A stretch of DNA of 64,000 nt from Mycolicibacter virginiensis (GCF_022374935.2 NZ_CP092430.2:1-64000); one strand, 5' to 3'; shown: positions 24,540 to 32,310, numbered from the stretch's first letter. Notes: a model not told the origin generated them from the letters alone. A program made the numbers and translations.

Positions 24540-25718
24540 TTACAGATTGCCCCGGCTTTTGCCGGGGTTTTTCTGTTTGTTGGGCCAGTAGTTGTGGTCG
24601 GGGTCGATGTGGTGGCTGGCGATGACGTGGTGGCCGGTTTTGCTGATGACGGTGACGGTGGTGGCGGCGATCAGGATCAGCACGGGGGTGCCGGCGTGGG
24701 CGCGCCCGATGCCGAGGTGATGTAGGCGGCTGCCGTGGCGCAGGGTGAGTTTGCCGAACTGGTCGACGACGTCGGCGCGCAGCCGGACGGCGGCGCTGGG
24801 TTGGTTGCCGGGGGTGGCTTTGGGACGGGCGAGGTAGGCCTGTTCGGGGGTGAGGTGCTGTGGGTGGGCACGGTGGCCGCGTTCGGTGTTGTAGATGACC
24901 CGGAAGACATCGAGGAGTTTTTGGAGTTCGGCCAGGGTGGCGGGGCGGGGGCGTGCGCCCAGCCAGCGTTTGAGGGTTTGGTGGAAGCGCTCGATTTTTC
25001 CCTGGGTCTGGGGGTGGCCGGGGTGCCCGTTCTTTTGGGTGATGCCTAGGGCGGCCAGGAGTCGTTCGAAGTCGTTGTGGCCGCCGGTGAATCGAGAGGT
25101 ATAAACACTGCCGTTGTCGGTCAGTGTGGCTGCGGGCAACCCGAATTCGAGGCTGGTGGCGGTGAAGCTGGCGACGACGTCGGGGCCGCTGACGCGGCGG
25201 TGGGCGGTGCACGCCAGTAGGTAGCGGGAGTGGTCGTCGAGCCAGTTGAGGATTTCGGTGTCGGTGCCATCAGCGAGGCTCCAGTGGGTGAAGTCCGATT
25301 GCCAGCATTGGTTGGGTTGGTCGGCGGCGAAGCGGTGGTAGGAGCTGCGGGGGCGTTTGCGGGGTTGGGGGGTGATCAGGCCGTGGTGGTGCAGGATGCG
25401 CCGGATCGTGGAGGTCGACGGCACTGGCAGGCCTTGGCGGGCCAAGTGGTTTTGCAGGGTGAGGGGGCCGGCGTCGAGGCCTTCGGCGGTGAGTTCTTCG
25501 CGGCGTAGCACGATGGCGGCGATGACCTCATCGGAGATCCTGCGGGGTTTGCTAGCGGGGCGCCGAGAGCGGGGTTCGAGCGCATCGAGGCCACCGGTTC
25601 GGTAGCGGGTCAGCAGGCGGTAGAGGTGTTGGCGGGATAGCCCGTAGATGCGGGCTGCAGCAGTCACCGACAGGTTTCCGCTGAGGACTTCTAGGACGGC
25701 CACGCGCGCTTTGGACAT
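24540..25718 (-). CDS. IS481-family DDE transposase
   Basis: The 392-residue protein starts with a helix-turn-helix (about 5-50, NLSVTAAARIYGLSRQHLYRLLTRY) and a second HTH-like region (about 55-115). The integrase core (rve, about 130-290) has the DDE residues in CWQSDFTHW, TLTDNGSVY and QGKIERFHQTLKRW. A C-terminal domain follows (about 310-380). No stop or frameshift interrupts the frame. The ATG at 25718 is consistent with the family start (MSKARVAVLE). Its 3' end contains a hairpin that, read on the other strand, resembles a terminator. Confidence 0.95.
   Translation of the reverse strand: MSKARVAVLEVLSGNLSVTAAARIYGLSRQHLYRLLTRYRTGGLDALEPRSRRPASKPRRISDEVIAAIVLRREELTAEGLDAGPLTLQNHLARQGLPVPSTSTIRRILHHHGLITPQPRKRPRSSYHRFAADQPNQCWQSDFTHWSLADGTDTEILNWLDDHSRYLLACTAHRRVSGPDVVASFTATSLEFGLPAATLTDNGSVYTSRFTGGHNDFERLLAALGITQKNGHPGHPQTQGKIERFHQTLKRWLGARPRPATLAELQKLLDVFRVIYNTERGHRAHPQHLTPEQAYLARPKATPGNQPSAAVRLRADVVDQFGKLTLRHGSRLHHLGIGRAHAGTPVLILIAATTVTVISKTGHHVIASHHIDPDHNYWPNKQKNPGKSRGNL
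24550..24572 (+). terminator. Intrinsic-terminator-like hairpin inside the IS left end
   Basis: CCCCGGC (24550-24556) and GCCGGGG (24561-24567) flank TTTT and are followed by TTTTTCT on the plus strand. It overlaps the end of the transposase gene and could terminate transcription arriving from tRNA-Leu. Confidence 0.55.
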
Positions 25719-25815
25719 GACCCATGACTGTCACCTATGACGCGACTCAGCAGCCATCACTGCAGGTGTCACCCATGTCACGACTCATCTGTCACCTATG
25801 TCGTGAATCCACACA

Positions 25816-25835
25816 CCCCTTCGCCCACAGTGTGA
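25816..25835. repeat. Right copy of 20-bp direct repeat (displaced tRNA-Leu 3' end)
   Basis: Identical to 24481-24500. It carries a copy of the last 12 nt of tRNA-Leu and is followed directly by what was probably the original tRNA terminator. Confidence 0.9.
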
Positions 25836-25837
25836 GG

Positions 25838-25866
25838 AAAACCCCGGCCGCTATGGCCGGGGTTTT
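25838..25866 (+). terminator. Intrinsic terminator, originally that of tRNA-Leu
   Basis: AAAACCCCGGCC (25838-25849) and GGCCGGGGTTTT (25855-25866) form a 12-bp perfect stem with loop GCTAT. It lies 2 bp after the right repeat copy, so before insertion it followed tRNA-Leu by about 14 bp. It is symmetric and could also serve the minus-strand gene ending at 25941. Confidence 0.8.
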
Positions 25867-25940
25867 CTGTTTCGTTGAGCCGAATGGCGGCGGCGATGAG
25901 GAGCCCTCTCTTGTCGCTGCCCGTCAGCATTCCCTCCGCA

Positions 25941-26585
25941 TCACCAGAGCGGATCGCGGCCGTTCCAGGCGATGAGCCGGTCAATGGCGGGGGCGTCGTC
26001 GGGAACGGGGACAGCTTCGGCGAACGGCATGGCCACCTCTTCCAGGCCCATCGCGGCCGAGATCTGCGCGTAGAGCGCCCGTCGGTTCTCGGCCGGCAGG
26101 ATCCGGTGCGCCGAGTGCAACGCGGCGGCGACCACTGTGTCGTCCCAGTCGGGCTGCTGGCCGGTCGCCGCTGCGAGGTCCCAGGTGTGGACCGTGATCT
26201 CGGAGAGATAGGACGCCAAGACGTCGGCGCCGCTGCCCTGGATCCACGGCAGCGCCATGGGTTGGTGGAGGACGGCGTCATCGCTCCAGGCGTCGGCGGC
26301 GCGTCTGCCGGACTCCTGCCACGCGTCGGCCCAACGGTCGTCGGACACCTGTGGTTCGGCGACGGCGAAGGGGTCCTCGCCGTTGCCGAGCGCGGCAATG
26401 CGGTCAAGAACGGCGACCAGGTGAGCCAGCATGGTCTGCACGTCCATCTCGGTGCAGGGCGTCAGGTGAGCGAACTGGTCAGAGCGGACGCCGGCGATAA
26501 CGGCGCCAGCGGTGGCAACGGCGCGGTCGAGAAGGGGCCGGGGGTCGGTGGGAGGGGCTGCGGGGGAACTGGTCGGTGTGGTCAT
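25941..26585 (-). CDS. TIGR03086/DinB-like metal-binding protein
   Basis: This 214-residue protein belongs to the mycothiol-dependent maleylpyruvate isomerase N-terminal/DinB-like superfamily (TIGR03086 type). Supporting features are the N-terminal helix with HLTPCTEMDVQTMLAHLVAVLDRI, containing the metal-ligand His in LAHL, and the later EITVHTWDLAAATGQ, which carries the second conserved His. Such proteins are four-helix metal enzymes, often thiol-dependent, but their substrates are mostly unknown. It is divergent from the WYL regulator gene 62 bp away, so that regulator probably controls it. The ATG at 26585 is chosen over an upstream one at 26615, which lies inside the operator region. 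Confidence 0.8.
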   Translation of the reverse strand: MTTPTSSPAAPPTDPRPLLDRAVATAGAVIAGVRSDQFAHLTPCTEMDVQTMLAHLVAVLDRIAALGNGEDPFAVAEPQVSDDRWADAWQESGRRAADAWSDDAVLHQPMALPWIQGSGADVLASYLSEITVHTWDLAAATGQQPDWDDTVVAAALHSAHRILPAENRRALYAQISAAMGLEEVAMPFAEAVPVPDDAPAIDRLIAWNGRDPLW

Positions 26586-26605
26586 GGCGCCATTGTTGTG
26601 GCCAT

Positions 26606-26628
26606 AACCGGACACCTAGTGGCCGGTT
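26606..26628. promoter_or_regulatory. Inverted repeat in the divergent promoter region, probable WYL-regulator operator
   Basis: AACCGG (26606-26611) and CCGGTT (26623-26628) flank an imperfectly symmetric centre ACACCTAGTGG. It lies between the divergent TIGR03086 and WYL genes. Confidence 0.45.
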
Positions 26629-26647
26629 TGTGTGCCAGTCTGCTGGG

Positions 26648-27595
26648 GTGCGAGCTGATCGGCTGGTGGCCACCCTCCTGCTGCTGCAACAACGCAAGCA
26701 GGTCACCGCGCTGGAGGTCGCCCGGGAACTGGAGGTGTCCGAGCGCACCGCCCGCCGCGACCTCGAAGCGCTCAGCGTCGCCGGGGTCCCGGTCTACTCC
26801 ATGCAGGGGCGAGGGGGCGGGTGGCGCCTGCTGGGCGGCGCCCGAACTGACCTCTCAGGGCTGACTGCGAGCGAGGCCCGCGCCCTGTTTCTCGTCGCCG
26901 GACCCGCGTCGACGGCAACCCCGGAAGTCAAGGCCGCCCTGCGCAAGCTCGTCCGCGCGCTGCCCGAGCCCTTCCGGGAGCAAGCCGAGGCCGCCGCGAC
27001 ATCACTGGTGGTGGATCCACGGCACTGGGGGGCCAGTGAGGTGGTGCCGAGGCCGCCGCAGTTTCTCGACGACCTACAAGAGGCGGTGATCCGCGGCGTC
27101 CAGATACGGCTCGGCTACGTCGACCGCCAAGGCTCCGAGACCGAGCGAACCGTTCACCCCTTGGGCATCGTCGCCAAGGGCCCGACCTGGTATCTGGTCT
27201 CCCACACGGAGGCCGGTCGACGGACCTTCCGGATCGACCGGGTCTCGTCGGTCCAGTTCACCGACGACCCCGTGCAGCGGCCCCAGGGATTCGACCTTGC
27301 GCAGAGCTGGCGCGAGATCGCCGACGAGGTCGACCGCAAGCGCACGCCGATCGAAATCCAGGCCCTGTGCGTTTCCGACGGGCTCGGCCTGCTCCGGATG
27401 ATGCTCGGGGGCCGCCTTGAGGTGGGCGGTTCCACGCCCGATGGCCGGATCGAGGTCGTGATTCGCGGCCACAATGAATACGCCCTCGCCGGTCAACTCG
27501 CCGGGCTCGTCGAATGGCTCGAGGTGACCGGCCCGCAGGGCGTGCGTGATCATTTGGCCGCCATCGGTACCGCGCTGGCGGCGCGGTACCGATGA
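26648..27595 (+). CDS. WYL-domain transcriptional regulator (YafY/DeoR-type HTH)
   Basis: The 315-residue protein has an N-terminal winged HTH (about 3-60, RLVATLLLLQQRKQVTALEVARELEVSERTARRDLEALSVAGVPV), then a WYL domain (about 130-220) containing GPTWYLVSHTEAGRRTFRIDRV, and a C-terminal WCX-like extension. WYL proteins sense ligands such as nucleotides or nucleic acids. The GTG at 26648 is chosen because it starts directly at the HTH; the longer frame overlaps the divergent promoter. Its neighbour, the divergent TIGR03086 gene, is the likely target. Confidence 0.87.
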   Translation: MRADRLVATLLLLQQRKQVTALEVARELEVSERTARRDLEALSVAGVPVYSMQGRGGGWRLLGGARTDLSGLTASEARALFLVAGPASTATPEVKAALRKLVRALPEPFREQAEAAATSLVVDPRHWGASEVVPRPPQFLDDLQEAVIRGVQIRLGYVDRQGSETERTVHPLGIVAKGPTWYLVSHTEAGRRTFRIDRVSSVQFTDDPVQRPQGFDLAQSWREIADEVDRKRTPIEIQALCVSDGLGLLRMMLGGRLEVGGSTPDGRIEVVIRGHNEYALAGQLAGLVEWLEVTGPQGVRDHLAAIGTALAARYR

Positions 27596-27604
27596 GCGCC
27601 CGCC

Positions 27605-28030
27605 TCAGTACGTCGACACGACGTTCTCCTTGGCCCAGCGCTTCTCGGCATCCGATCCGCCCGGCGGTGGAACGAGCCCGTTGATCATCCACAGTTCCTC
27701 GCTGGTCTCGTCGACGTGGAATTCCGAGTGCACGCCCGGGTGCCGCTCGAGCGTGGGAGTAAGGATCTGATTGATCCATTCAGCAATCCGCCGCCGGCCT
27801 TCGGTGTCGTGGGCGTGCCGGGCGATGTGGTCGATGACCACGCGAATGCCCACTGGCGTCGGCTCACCCCCGACGTAGAAGTCCTCCGGCGCGGTCTCCT
27901 GGAAGAGGGTGACCACATAGAAGCGCGGCAGCCCGGCACTCTCGTAGTGCTCGGTGATGCGGGCGGCCAGCGCGCGCTTGGTCTCGGCGTTGAAGATGCC
28001 CGGGGTGTGGTGAATTGTCCACAGCGGCAT
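27605..28030 (-). CDS. Tautomerase-superfamily protein (cis-CaaD-like)
   Basis: This 141-residue protein begins MPLWTIHHTPG; after Met removal, the N-terminal Pro would be the catalytic base of the tautomerase superfamily. Its length and the internal FYVVTLFQETAPEDFYVGG and HFDIHVDE-like (SEFHVDETSEELWMING) segments resemble the cis-3-chloroacrylic-acid dehalogenase/Tautomerase_3 group rather than the 60-residue 4-OT group. The substrate is unknown. It is preceded by AAGGAG and lies 29 bp downstream of a same-strand SDR gene, so the two probably form an operon under the divergent HxlR regulator. Confidence 0.8.
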   Translation of the reverse strand: MPLWTIHHTPGIFNAETKRALAARITEHYESAGLPRFYVVTLFQETAPEDFYVGGEPTPVGIRVVIDHIARHAHDTEGRRRIAEWINQILTPTLERHPGVHSEFHVDETSEELWMINGLVPPPGGSDAEKRWAKENVVSTY

Positions 28031-28059
28031 GGCGGTACTCCTTGGTTGATTGAGTGCGC

Positions 28060-28761
28060 TCAGTGCGTCAGGTCGCCCGACAGGTTCTCGACCGGACCGG
28101 ACAGCGCGGCCTTGACGCTCCCGCTGATGTCGTCGGCCAGCACCTCGACGGCACCGGACTCGACGCCATCGAGGATGCGCCGCGCCACCTCGCCCGGCGT
28201 CACCTTGGGGGCGTCCAGAGCGGAGACCATGTCGGTGTCGATCAAGCCGGCGTGGATGCCGACCACCTGCGTGTGCTGCGCCGCCAGTTCGATGCGCAGG
28301 GAGTTGGTCACCGACCAGGCGGCGGCTTTGGACGCACCGTAGGCGCCGTAGCCGGCCATCCAGGACAGCACCGAGTGCATGTTGACCAGCGCCCCTCCCC
28401 CGTTGGCCGCCAGGATCGGCGCGAACGCCCGCGCCAGGCGCAGCGGCCCGAAGACGTTGACGTCAAAGGTTTCGGTGATCCGCTCGAAGGAGCCGGTCAG
28501 CAGTGGGTCCGGCAGCAGCACGCCCGCGTTGTTGAACACCAGCTCCGCATCGCCGGCCGTCTCGGCCAGGGCCGCAACCGACTCGGGGGACCCGACCTCC
28601 AGTGCCAGTGGCACCACCTTCGGCCGCTCATCGGTGAATGCGGTGCGTGCGGTCGAGTAGACCTTGCGGGCTCCGCGCGCCAAGAGTTCGTCGACCAGGG
28701 CTGCGCCCAGTCCGCGCCGTCCGCCGGTGACCACCGCGACCTTTCCCTGTACTGCAACCAT
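28060..28761 (-). CDS. Short-chain dehydrogenase/reductase
   Basis: This classical SDR of 233 residues binds NAD(P) through TGGRRGLG (about 12-19), has the NNAG motif and the catalytic YGASK (Tyr and Lys), with the Ser in the preceding MHSVLS segment. The absence of long insertions fits small-molecule carbonyl reduction or oxidation. It is transcribed divergently from an HxlR-family regulator whose start is 95 bp away. Two related inverted repeats lie between them, so regulation by that protein is likely. A downstream tautomerase gene is probably cotranscribed. Confidence 0.88.
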   Translation of the reverse strand: MVAVQGKVAVVTGGRRGLGAALVDELLARGARKVYSTARTAFTDERPKVVPLALEVGSPESVAALAETAGDAELVFNNAGVLLPDPLLTGSFERITETFDVNVFGPLRLARAFAPILAANGGGALVNMHSVLSWMAGYGAYGASKAAAWSVTNSLRIELAAQHTQVVGIHAGLIDTDMVSALDAPKVTPGEVARRILDGVESGAVEVLADDISGSVKAALSGPVENLSGDLTH

Positions 28762-28781
28762 TTCCGGATCCTCTCTTGCTG

Positions 28782-28799
28782 ACTAACGCCCTCGTTAGT
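28782..28799. promoter_or_regulatory. Operator 1 between SDR and HxlR genes
   Basis: ACTAACG (28782-28788) and CGTTAGT (28793-28799) are a perfect inverted repeat around CCCT, 20-37 bp upstream of the SDR start. A related copy lies at 28823-28839. Confidence 0.6.
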
Positions 28800-28822
28800 A
28801 AGAGCAAAGCACGCCGCGCTGG

Positions 28823-28839
28823 ATAACGCAAGTGTTAGT
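28823..28839. promoter_or_regulatory. Operator 2 upstream of the HxlR gene
   Basis: ATAACG-CAAG-TGTTAGT is an imperfect second copy of operator 1. It ends 4 bp before a TAGGCT -10-like element (28844-28849), which lies 7 nt before the ATG; the regulator mRNA may be leaderless and autorepressed. Confidence 0.55.
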
Positions 28840-28856
28840 CACGTAGGCTGGCTGAC

Positions 28857-29342
28857 ATGGAGTTCGAGCCTCGGTTGCGCGACCGCACACGGTGGTCGGC
28901 CGGCGATGCGTGTTCGGTGGCCCGGCTGCTCGATGTGCTGAGCACCAAGACGGCGTTCCTGGTGGTGCGCGAATGTTTCTACGGAACCAGTCGCTTCGAG
29001 GACTTCACCGCGCGTTTGGGCGCCTCGGCGCCGGCGGTGTCGCGCGCACTCAAGCAGCTCGAGGCCGCCGGGATCATCCGCCGGGTGCCCTACCAGGAAT
29101 CCGGGCAGCGGGTCCGCGACGAGTATCGGCTGACGCCCGCCGGCGAAGATCTGTTGCCGGTCTTCCTGTCGCTGATGCAGTGGGGTGACAAGTATCTCCA
29201 GGACGGGACGCCGCCACTGAGCTTCGTCGACGCGAACACCAAGAGGCGGGTGGGCGTTCGCGTCACCGACGATCTGGAGGGGCCGGTAACCGACGCCGGC
29301 GACATCGAGATCCGCTGGAACGCACCGCGCCGATCACGCTGA
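28857..29342 (+). CDS. HxlR-family winged-helix transcriptional regulator
   Basis: The 161-residue protein carries the HxlR-type winged HTH (about 20-105): CSVARLLDVLSTKTAFLVVRECFYGTSRFEDF, the recognition part ASAPAVSRALKQLEAAGII and the wing RRVPYQESGQRVRDEYRLT. HxlR proteins act as dimers, often repressing a neighbouring redox enzyme in response to quinones or aldehydes. It is divergent from the SDR-tautomerase pair with two inverted repeats between. The effector is unknown. Confidence 0.9.
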   Translation: MEFEPRLRDRTRWSAGDACSVARLLDVLSTKTAFLVVRECFYGTSRFEDFTARLGASAPAVSRALKQLEAAGIIRRVPYQESGQRVRDEYRLTPAGEDLLPVFLSLMQWGDKYLQDGTPPLSFVDANTKRRVGVRVTDDLEGPVTDAGDIEIRWNAPRRSR

Positions 29343-29347
29343 CGAAC

Positions 29348-30190
29348 TCAGTGACTCGCCCGGATCACCGTCTCGGCGAACTCGGCGATCGACTCTGGTG
29401 GCGCGAAATCAGCGAACCACACGTAGAACCGTTGTGCCCCTTGGCTTTCAAGCTTCCGGAAGTGGTCGATCAGCGTCGCCGCGTCACCGCACACCAGACC
29501 CGAGCCCAGCCGGCCGAACCGCCGCTGCGCCGTCTCCGACACCGCCGCCACGTCCTGGCCGCGTCGGGCGAAACCGACCATCTGTTGGACCGAGGCGCGG
29601 GCAGAGCCGATCAAGGGCAGCAGCTCGGGCAACTTGTGCACATGCGTCGCCGGCAGGTTCCACCAGTCGGCGTACCGACGGGTCAGCTCGAGCATCCGCG
29701 GGCCAACACCCCCGAGCACCAGCGGGATCGGCTGGGTCGGCGCGGGAGTCTGCGCCCGCTCCCCCGCGGTGTTCCAGTACTGACCCAACAGCGCAAGCGT
29801 CTCCCCCAGCGCATCGACGCGTTGCCGGGGGCCGGCGGTGGTGATGCCGTACTTGACCAGCTCGTCGGGCATCGAGCCGGAACCCAGCCCCAGTTCGAAC
29901 CGTCCGCCGGTGGCCTCGGCCAAGGTGGTCGCCTGTTTGGCCAGCACCGCCGGGTGCCGGAACCCGTCGCACAACACCACGTGGCCGACCTTGATCCGTT
30001 CGGTGTGGGCGGCCACCCAGGTGGCCACTGTCATCGCCTCCCATAGCGGCGAAGCGGGGTCCATCGGGGTGTCCAGGTGATCGAGGAACGCGACACCGTC
30101 GAAGCCGGACGCCTCCGCCGCCTGGGCCCGCGACACCAGGTCGGCGAGGCCGATTCTGGTTTGCGGCAGGTACAAGAACCATTCCGTCAT
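29348..30190 (-). CDS. LLM-class F420-dependent oxidoreductase
   Basis: This 280-residue luciferase-like TIM-barrel protein is of the type that uses deazaflavin F420 in mycobacteria. Typical features are the AEASGFDGVAFLDHL strand-helix, the HPAVLAKQATTLAEATGGRFELGLGSGSMPDEL region and IPLVLGGVGPRMLELTRRYADWWNLP. The substrate is unknown. The ATG at 30190 overlaps the stop of the upstream TetR gene by four bases, so the oxidoreductase is cotranscribed with its likely regulator. The position opposite a monooxygenase operon suggests a shared pathway. Confidence 0.88.
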   Translation of the reverse strand: MTEWFLYLPQTRIGLADLVSRAQAAEASGFDGVAFLDHLDTPMDPASPLWEAMTVATWVAAHTERIKVGHVVLCDGFRHPAVLAKQATTLAEATGGRFELGLGSGSMPDELVKYGITTAGPRQRVDALGETLALLGQYWNTAGERAQTPAPTQPIPLVLGGVGPRMLELTRRYADWWNLPATHVHKLPELLPLIGSARASVQQMVGFARRGQDVAAVSETAQRRFGRLGSGLVCGDAATLIDHFRKLESQGAQRFYVWFADFAPPESIAEFAETVIRASH

Positions 30191-30822
30191 CGCTGTCCCT
30201 TCGGTGTTGCAGCCGTCGGCGCCTGACGCAGCGCCGGCAGCACATAGCGGCGTAGATGCTGCCGCACGGCCGCCGGATCGTCGGGGTCCATGTGGTTTCC
30301 CGGGACACTGCCGAAACTGATCATCACCCGAGCGATCCATTCACTGGCCTCGGGCAGATCGGTGTCGGGGTGAATGTCGCCGCTCGCGGCCGCGGCCGCC
30401 AGGAACGGAAGCCAGAACCCCGCGAGATCGGGAACTAAACCGCGAACCCCGGTTCCGGCACACGCGGTGAACTCCTCCGGTTCGGCGGTGCGCAGCCGCA
30501 TCAGCAGCGTGCCGGGATCGTCGTAGGCGCGGCGGCCGATCTGGACGCCGGCCACCAGCTGGTCCTCGAAGTCGGTGAGTGTCGACAGCTCGGCGCGGGT
30601 CTGCGCCCAGCTGGTCTCGATGAGCCGAATGATCGCCGCGCCGACCAGTGTCGGCTTATCCGGAAAATTCCGGTACAGCCAGGCCCGGGACACCCCCGCT
30701 GCCTGGGCGACATCGATCATCGTCGTCGCCCGAATCCCCTTGTCGGCCAGGAGTTTCTCGGTCGCATCGAGAAGCCGATCCGTTGTCGACGGGGACGCGG
30801 GCGACGCTGACGTTGCGTTCAC
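30187..30822 (-). CDS. TetR-family transcriptional regulator
   Basis: The 211-residue protein has a TetR-type HTH at about 15-60 (TDRLLDATEKLLADKGIRATTMIDVAQAAGVSRAWLYRNFPDKPTLV) and a divergent ligand-binding C-terminal region. I place the start at GTG 30822 because AGGAGG lies five bases upstream; longer frames run into the divergent promoter. The gene is transcribed away from the monooxygenase operon, and two inverted repeats lie between. It is probably a repressor of both directions, induced by a lipophilic pathway substrate; this is inference. Confidence 0.88.
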   Translation of the reverse strand: MNATSASPASPSTTDRLLDATEKLLADKGIRATTMIDVAQAAGVSRAWLYRNFPDKPTLVGAAIIRLIETSWAQTRAELSTLTDFEDQLVAGVQIGRRAYDDPGTLLMRLRTAEPEEFTACAGTGVRGLVPDLAGFWLPFLAAAAASGDIHPDTDLPEASEWIARVMISFGSVPGNHMDPDDPAAVRQHLRRYVLPALRQAPTAATPKGQR

Positions 30823-30855
30823 GGCCACCTCCTGGTCGGTAATCCTAACAACGGG

Positions 30856-30881
30856 GTAGACACATCTGAAGATCTGTGTAC
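30856..30881. promoter_or_regulatory. Operator-like repeat 1 for the TetR regulator
   Basis: GTAGACACA (30856-30864) and TCTGTGTAC (30873-30881) form an imperfect inverted repeat. A TACTAT -10-like element (30879-30884) follows on the plus strand. Confidence 0.55.
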
Positions 30882-30897
30882 TATAGCGACGCGTCAC

Positions 30898-30923
30898 GTA
30901 GACACTTCTGCAAACCTGTCTAC
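30898..30923. promoter_or_regulatory. Operator-like repeat 2 for the TetR regulator
   Basis: GTAGACA (30898-30904) and TGTCTAC (30917-30923) are a perfect inverted repeat with a 12-bp spacer, just downstream of the -10-like element and 23 bp before the monooxygenase start. It shares the GTAGACAC half-site with repeat 1. Confidence 0.6.
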
Positions 30924-30945
30924 CTCGGATCTCGGAAGGTTCCCC

Positions 30946-32310
30946 ATGCCCTCACCCCGCACCGCGATCATCGGTGCCGGCATCAGCGGCCTGACCGCAG
31001 GAAAGATGCTGAGCGACTACGCGATTGACTACATCTGCTTCGAATCCTCCGACCGAATCGGTGGCAACTGGGCCTTCGGCAACCCGAACGGACATTCCAG
31101 CGCCTACCGGTCGCTGCACATCGACACCTCCAAGCACCAGCTGTCGTTCCGCGACTTCCCCATGCCGGATCACTACCCCGACTTTCTGCACCACACGCTG
31201 GTCAAGGAGTACCTCGAGTCCTACGCCGCGGCGTTCGAGCTCAAACGCAACATCGAGTTCGAAACCGAGGTCACCCACGCCCAGCGGCTGCCCGGCGGTG
31301 GCTGGGAGCTGCAACTGGCCGGCGGCGGGCGCCGTCGCTTCGACCTGTTGGTCGTCGCCAACGGGCACCACTGGGATCCGCGCCTGCCGGACTTTCCCGG
31401 CGAATTCAGCGGGGAGACGTTGCACGCGCACCACTACATCGACCCCAAGACGCCGCTGGACTTCAGCGGAAAGCGGATCCTCGTGGTCGGCCTGGGTAAC
31501 AGTGCCGCCGACATCGCCGTCGAACTGTCGTCGAAGGCGCTGGACAACGAGCTGACCTTGTCTACTCGCTCGGGCGCCTGGATCGTGCCGAAGTATCTGG
31601 CCGGCAAGCCCGCCGACAAGTACTTCCGGACCAGCCCGTATCTACCGTTCTCCTGGCAGCGCAAAGTCGCTCAATGGGCACAGCCGATCATCGCCGGGCG
31701 CCCCGAGGACCTCGGGCTGCCCACCCCCAACCACAAGTTCTTCGAAGCGCATCCCACCCAATCGGTGGAACTGCCGCTGCGTCTGGGGTCTGGCGACGTC
31801 ATCCCCAAACCCAACATCAGCCGGCTCGACGGCGATACCGTCCACTTCACCGACGGCACCAGCGGCCAATTCGACGTCATCATCTACGCCACCGGCTACA
31901 ACATCACCTTCCCGTTCTTCGACCCGGAGTTCATCAGCGCACCAGGCAATCGAATCGACCTGTACAAGCGGATGTTCTATCCGGGCATCGACGACTTGGT
32001 GTTCGCCGGATTCGCCCAAGCCACCCCGACGCTGTTCCCGTTCGTCGAATCCCAGGCCCGCCTCATCGGCGCCTACGCGGCCGGTCGCTATCGGCTGCCG
32101 TCGGTCGCCGAAATGCGCCGGGTGATCGAGGCGGACCGGCGCAAGTACACCGGCCACATGCTCGACACCCCGCGCCACACCCAGCAACTCGACTACTTCC
32201 TTTACGAACACGACATGCGCACCGCGGAGATCCCGCGCGGCACCCGACGCGCCGCCGAACTCGGCGTGCCCGGCTGGGCCGGCGTGCGGGAGATGGAGGC
32301 ATCCGCATGA
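30946..32310 (+). CDS. Flavin-containing (class B) monooxygenase
   Basis: The 454-residue flavoprotein binds FAD through GAGISG (about 9-14) and NADPH through GLGNSAAD. It contains the class B fingerprint FxGxxxHxxxY (FSGETLHAHHY, about 159-169) and the later ATGY motif. The Tyr ending is nearer to FMOs than to classical Baeyer-Villiger enzymes (W). It could oxygenate a ketone, amine or sulfide. It is the first gene of a six-gene plus-strand unit and overlaps the hydrolase gene by four bases. GGAAGG precedes the ATG. MymA (Rv3083) heads a comparable operon in M. tuberculosis, so a lipid substrate is plausible. Confidence 0.9.
   Translation: MPSPRTAIIGAGISGLTAGKMLSDYAIDYICFESSDRIGGNWAFGNPNGHSSAYRSLHIDTSKHQLSFRDFPMPDHYPDFLHHTLVKEYLESYAAAFELKRNIEFETEVTHAQRLPGGGWELQLAGGGRRRFDLLVVANGHHWDPRLPDFPGEFSGETLHAHHYIDPKTPLDFSGKRILVVGLGNSAADIAVELSSKALDNELTLSTRSGAWIVPKYLAGKPADKYFRTSPYLPFSWQRKVAQWAQPIIAGRPEDLGLPTPNHKFFEAHPTQSVELPLRLGSGDVIPKPNISRLDGDTVHFTDGTSGQFDVIIYATGYNITFPFFDPEFISAPGNRIDLYKRMFYPGIDDLVFAGFAQATPTLFPFVESQARLIGAYAAGRYRLPSVAEMRRVIEADRRKYTGHMLDTPRHTQQLDYFLYEHDMRTAEIPRGTRRAAELGVPGWAGVREMEASA

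Larger units (their letters stand above)
24496..25815 (-). mobile_element. IS481-family insertion sequence, apparently intact
   Basis: The 1.32-kb element carries one 392-codon transposase on the minus strand and imperfect terminal inverted repeats starting TGTG. The left end has two related 22-24-bp units (24499-24522, 24523-24545; core ATGAGTCG..TCAT.GGTTACA). The right end has three in the opposite orientation (25728-25750, 25765-25788, 25789-25809). It is flanked by a 15-bp (20 counting chance identity) target duplication. Intact ORF and perfect duplication suggest a recent insertion. IS481 elements often make duplications of up to about 15 bp. Confidence 0.88.

Noticed and set aside
24481..25835. 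A tRNA-linked att duplication marking an integrated island
   Set aside because: No integrase is present and the repeat closely flanks the IS481 ends, so a target-site duplication explains it.
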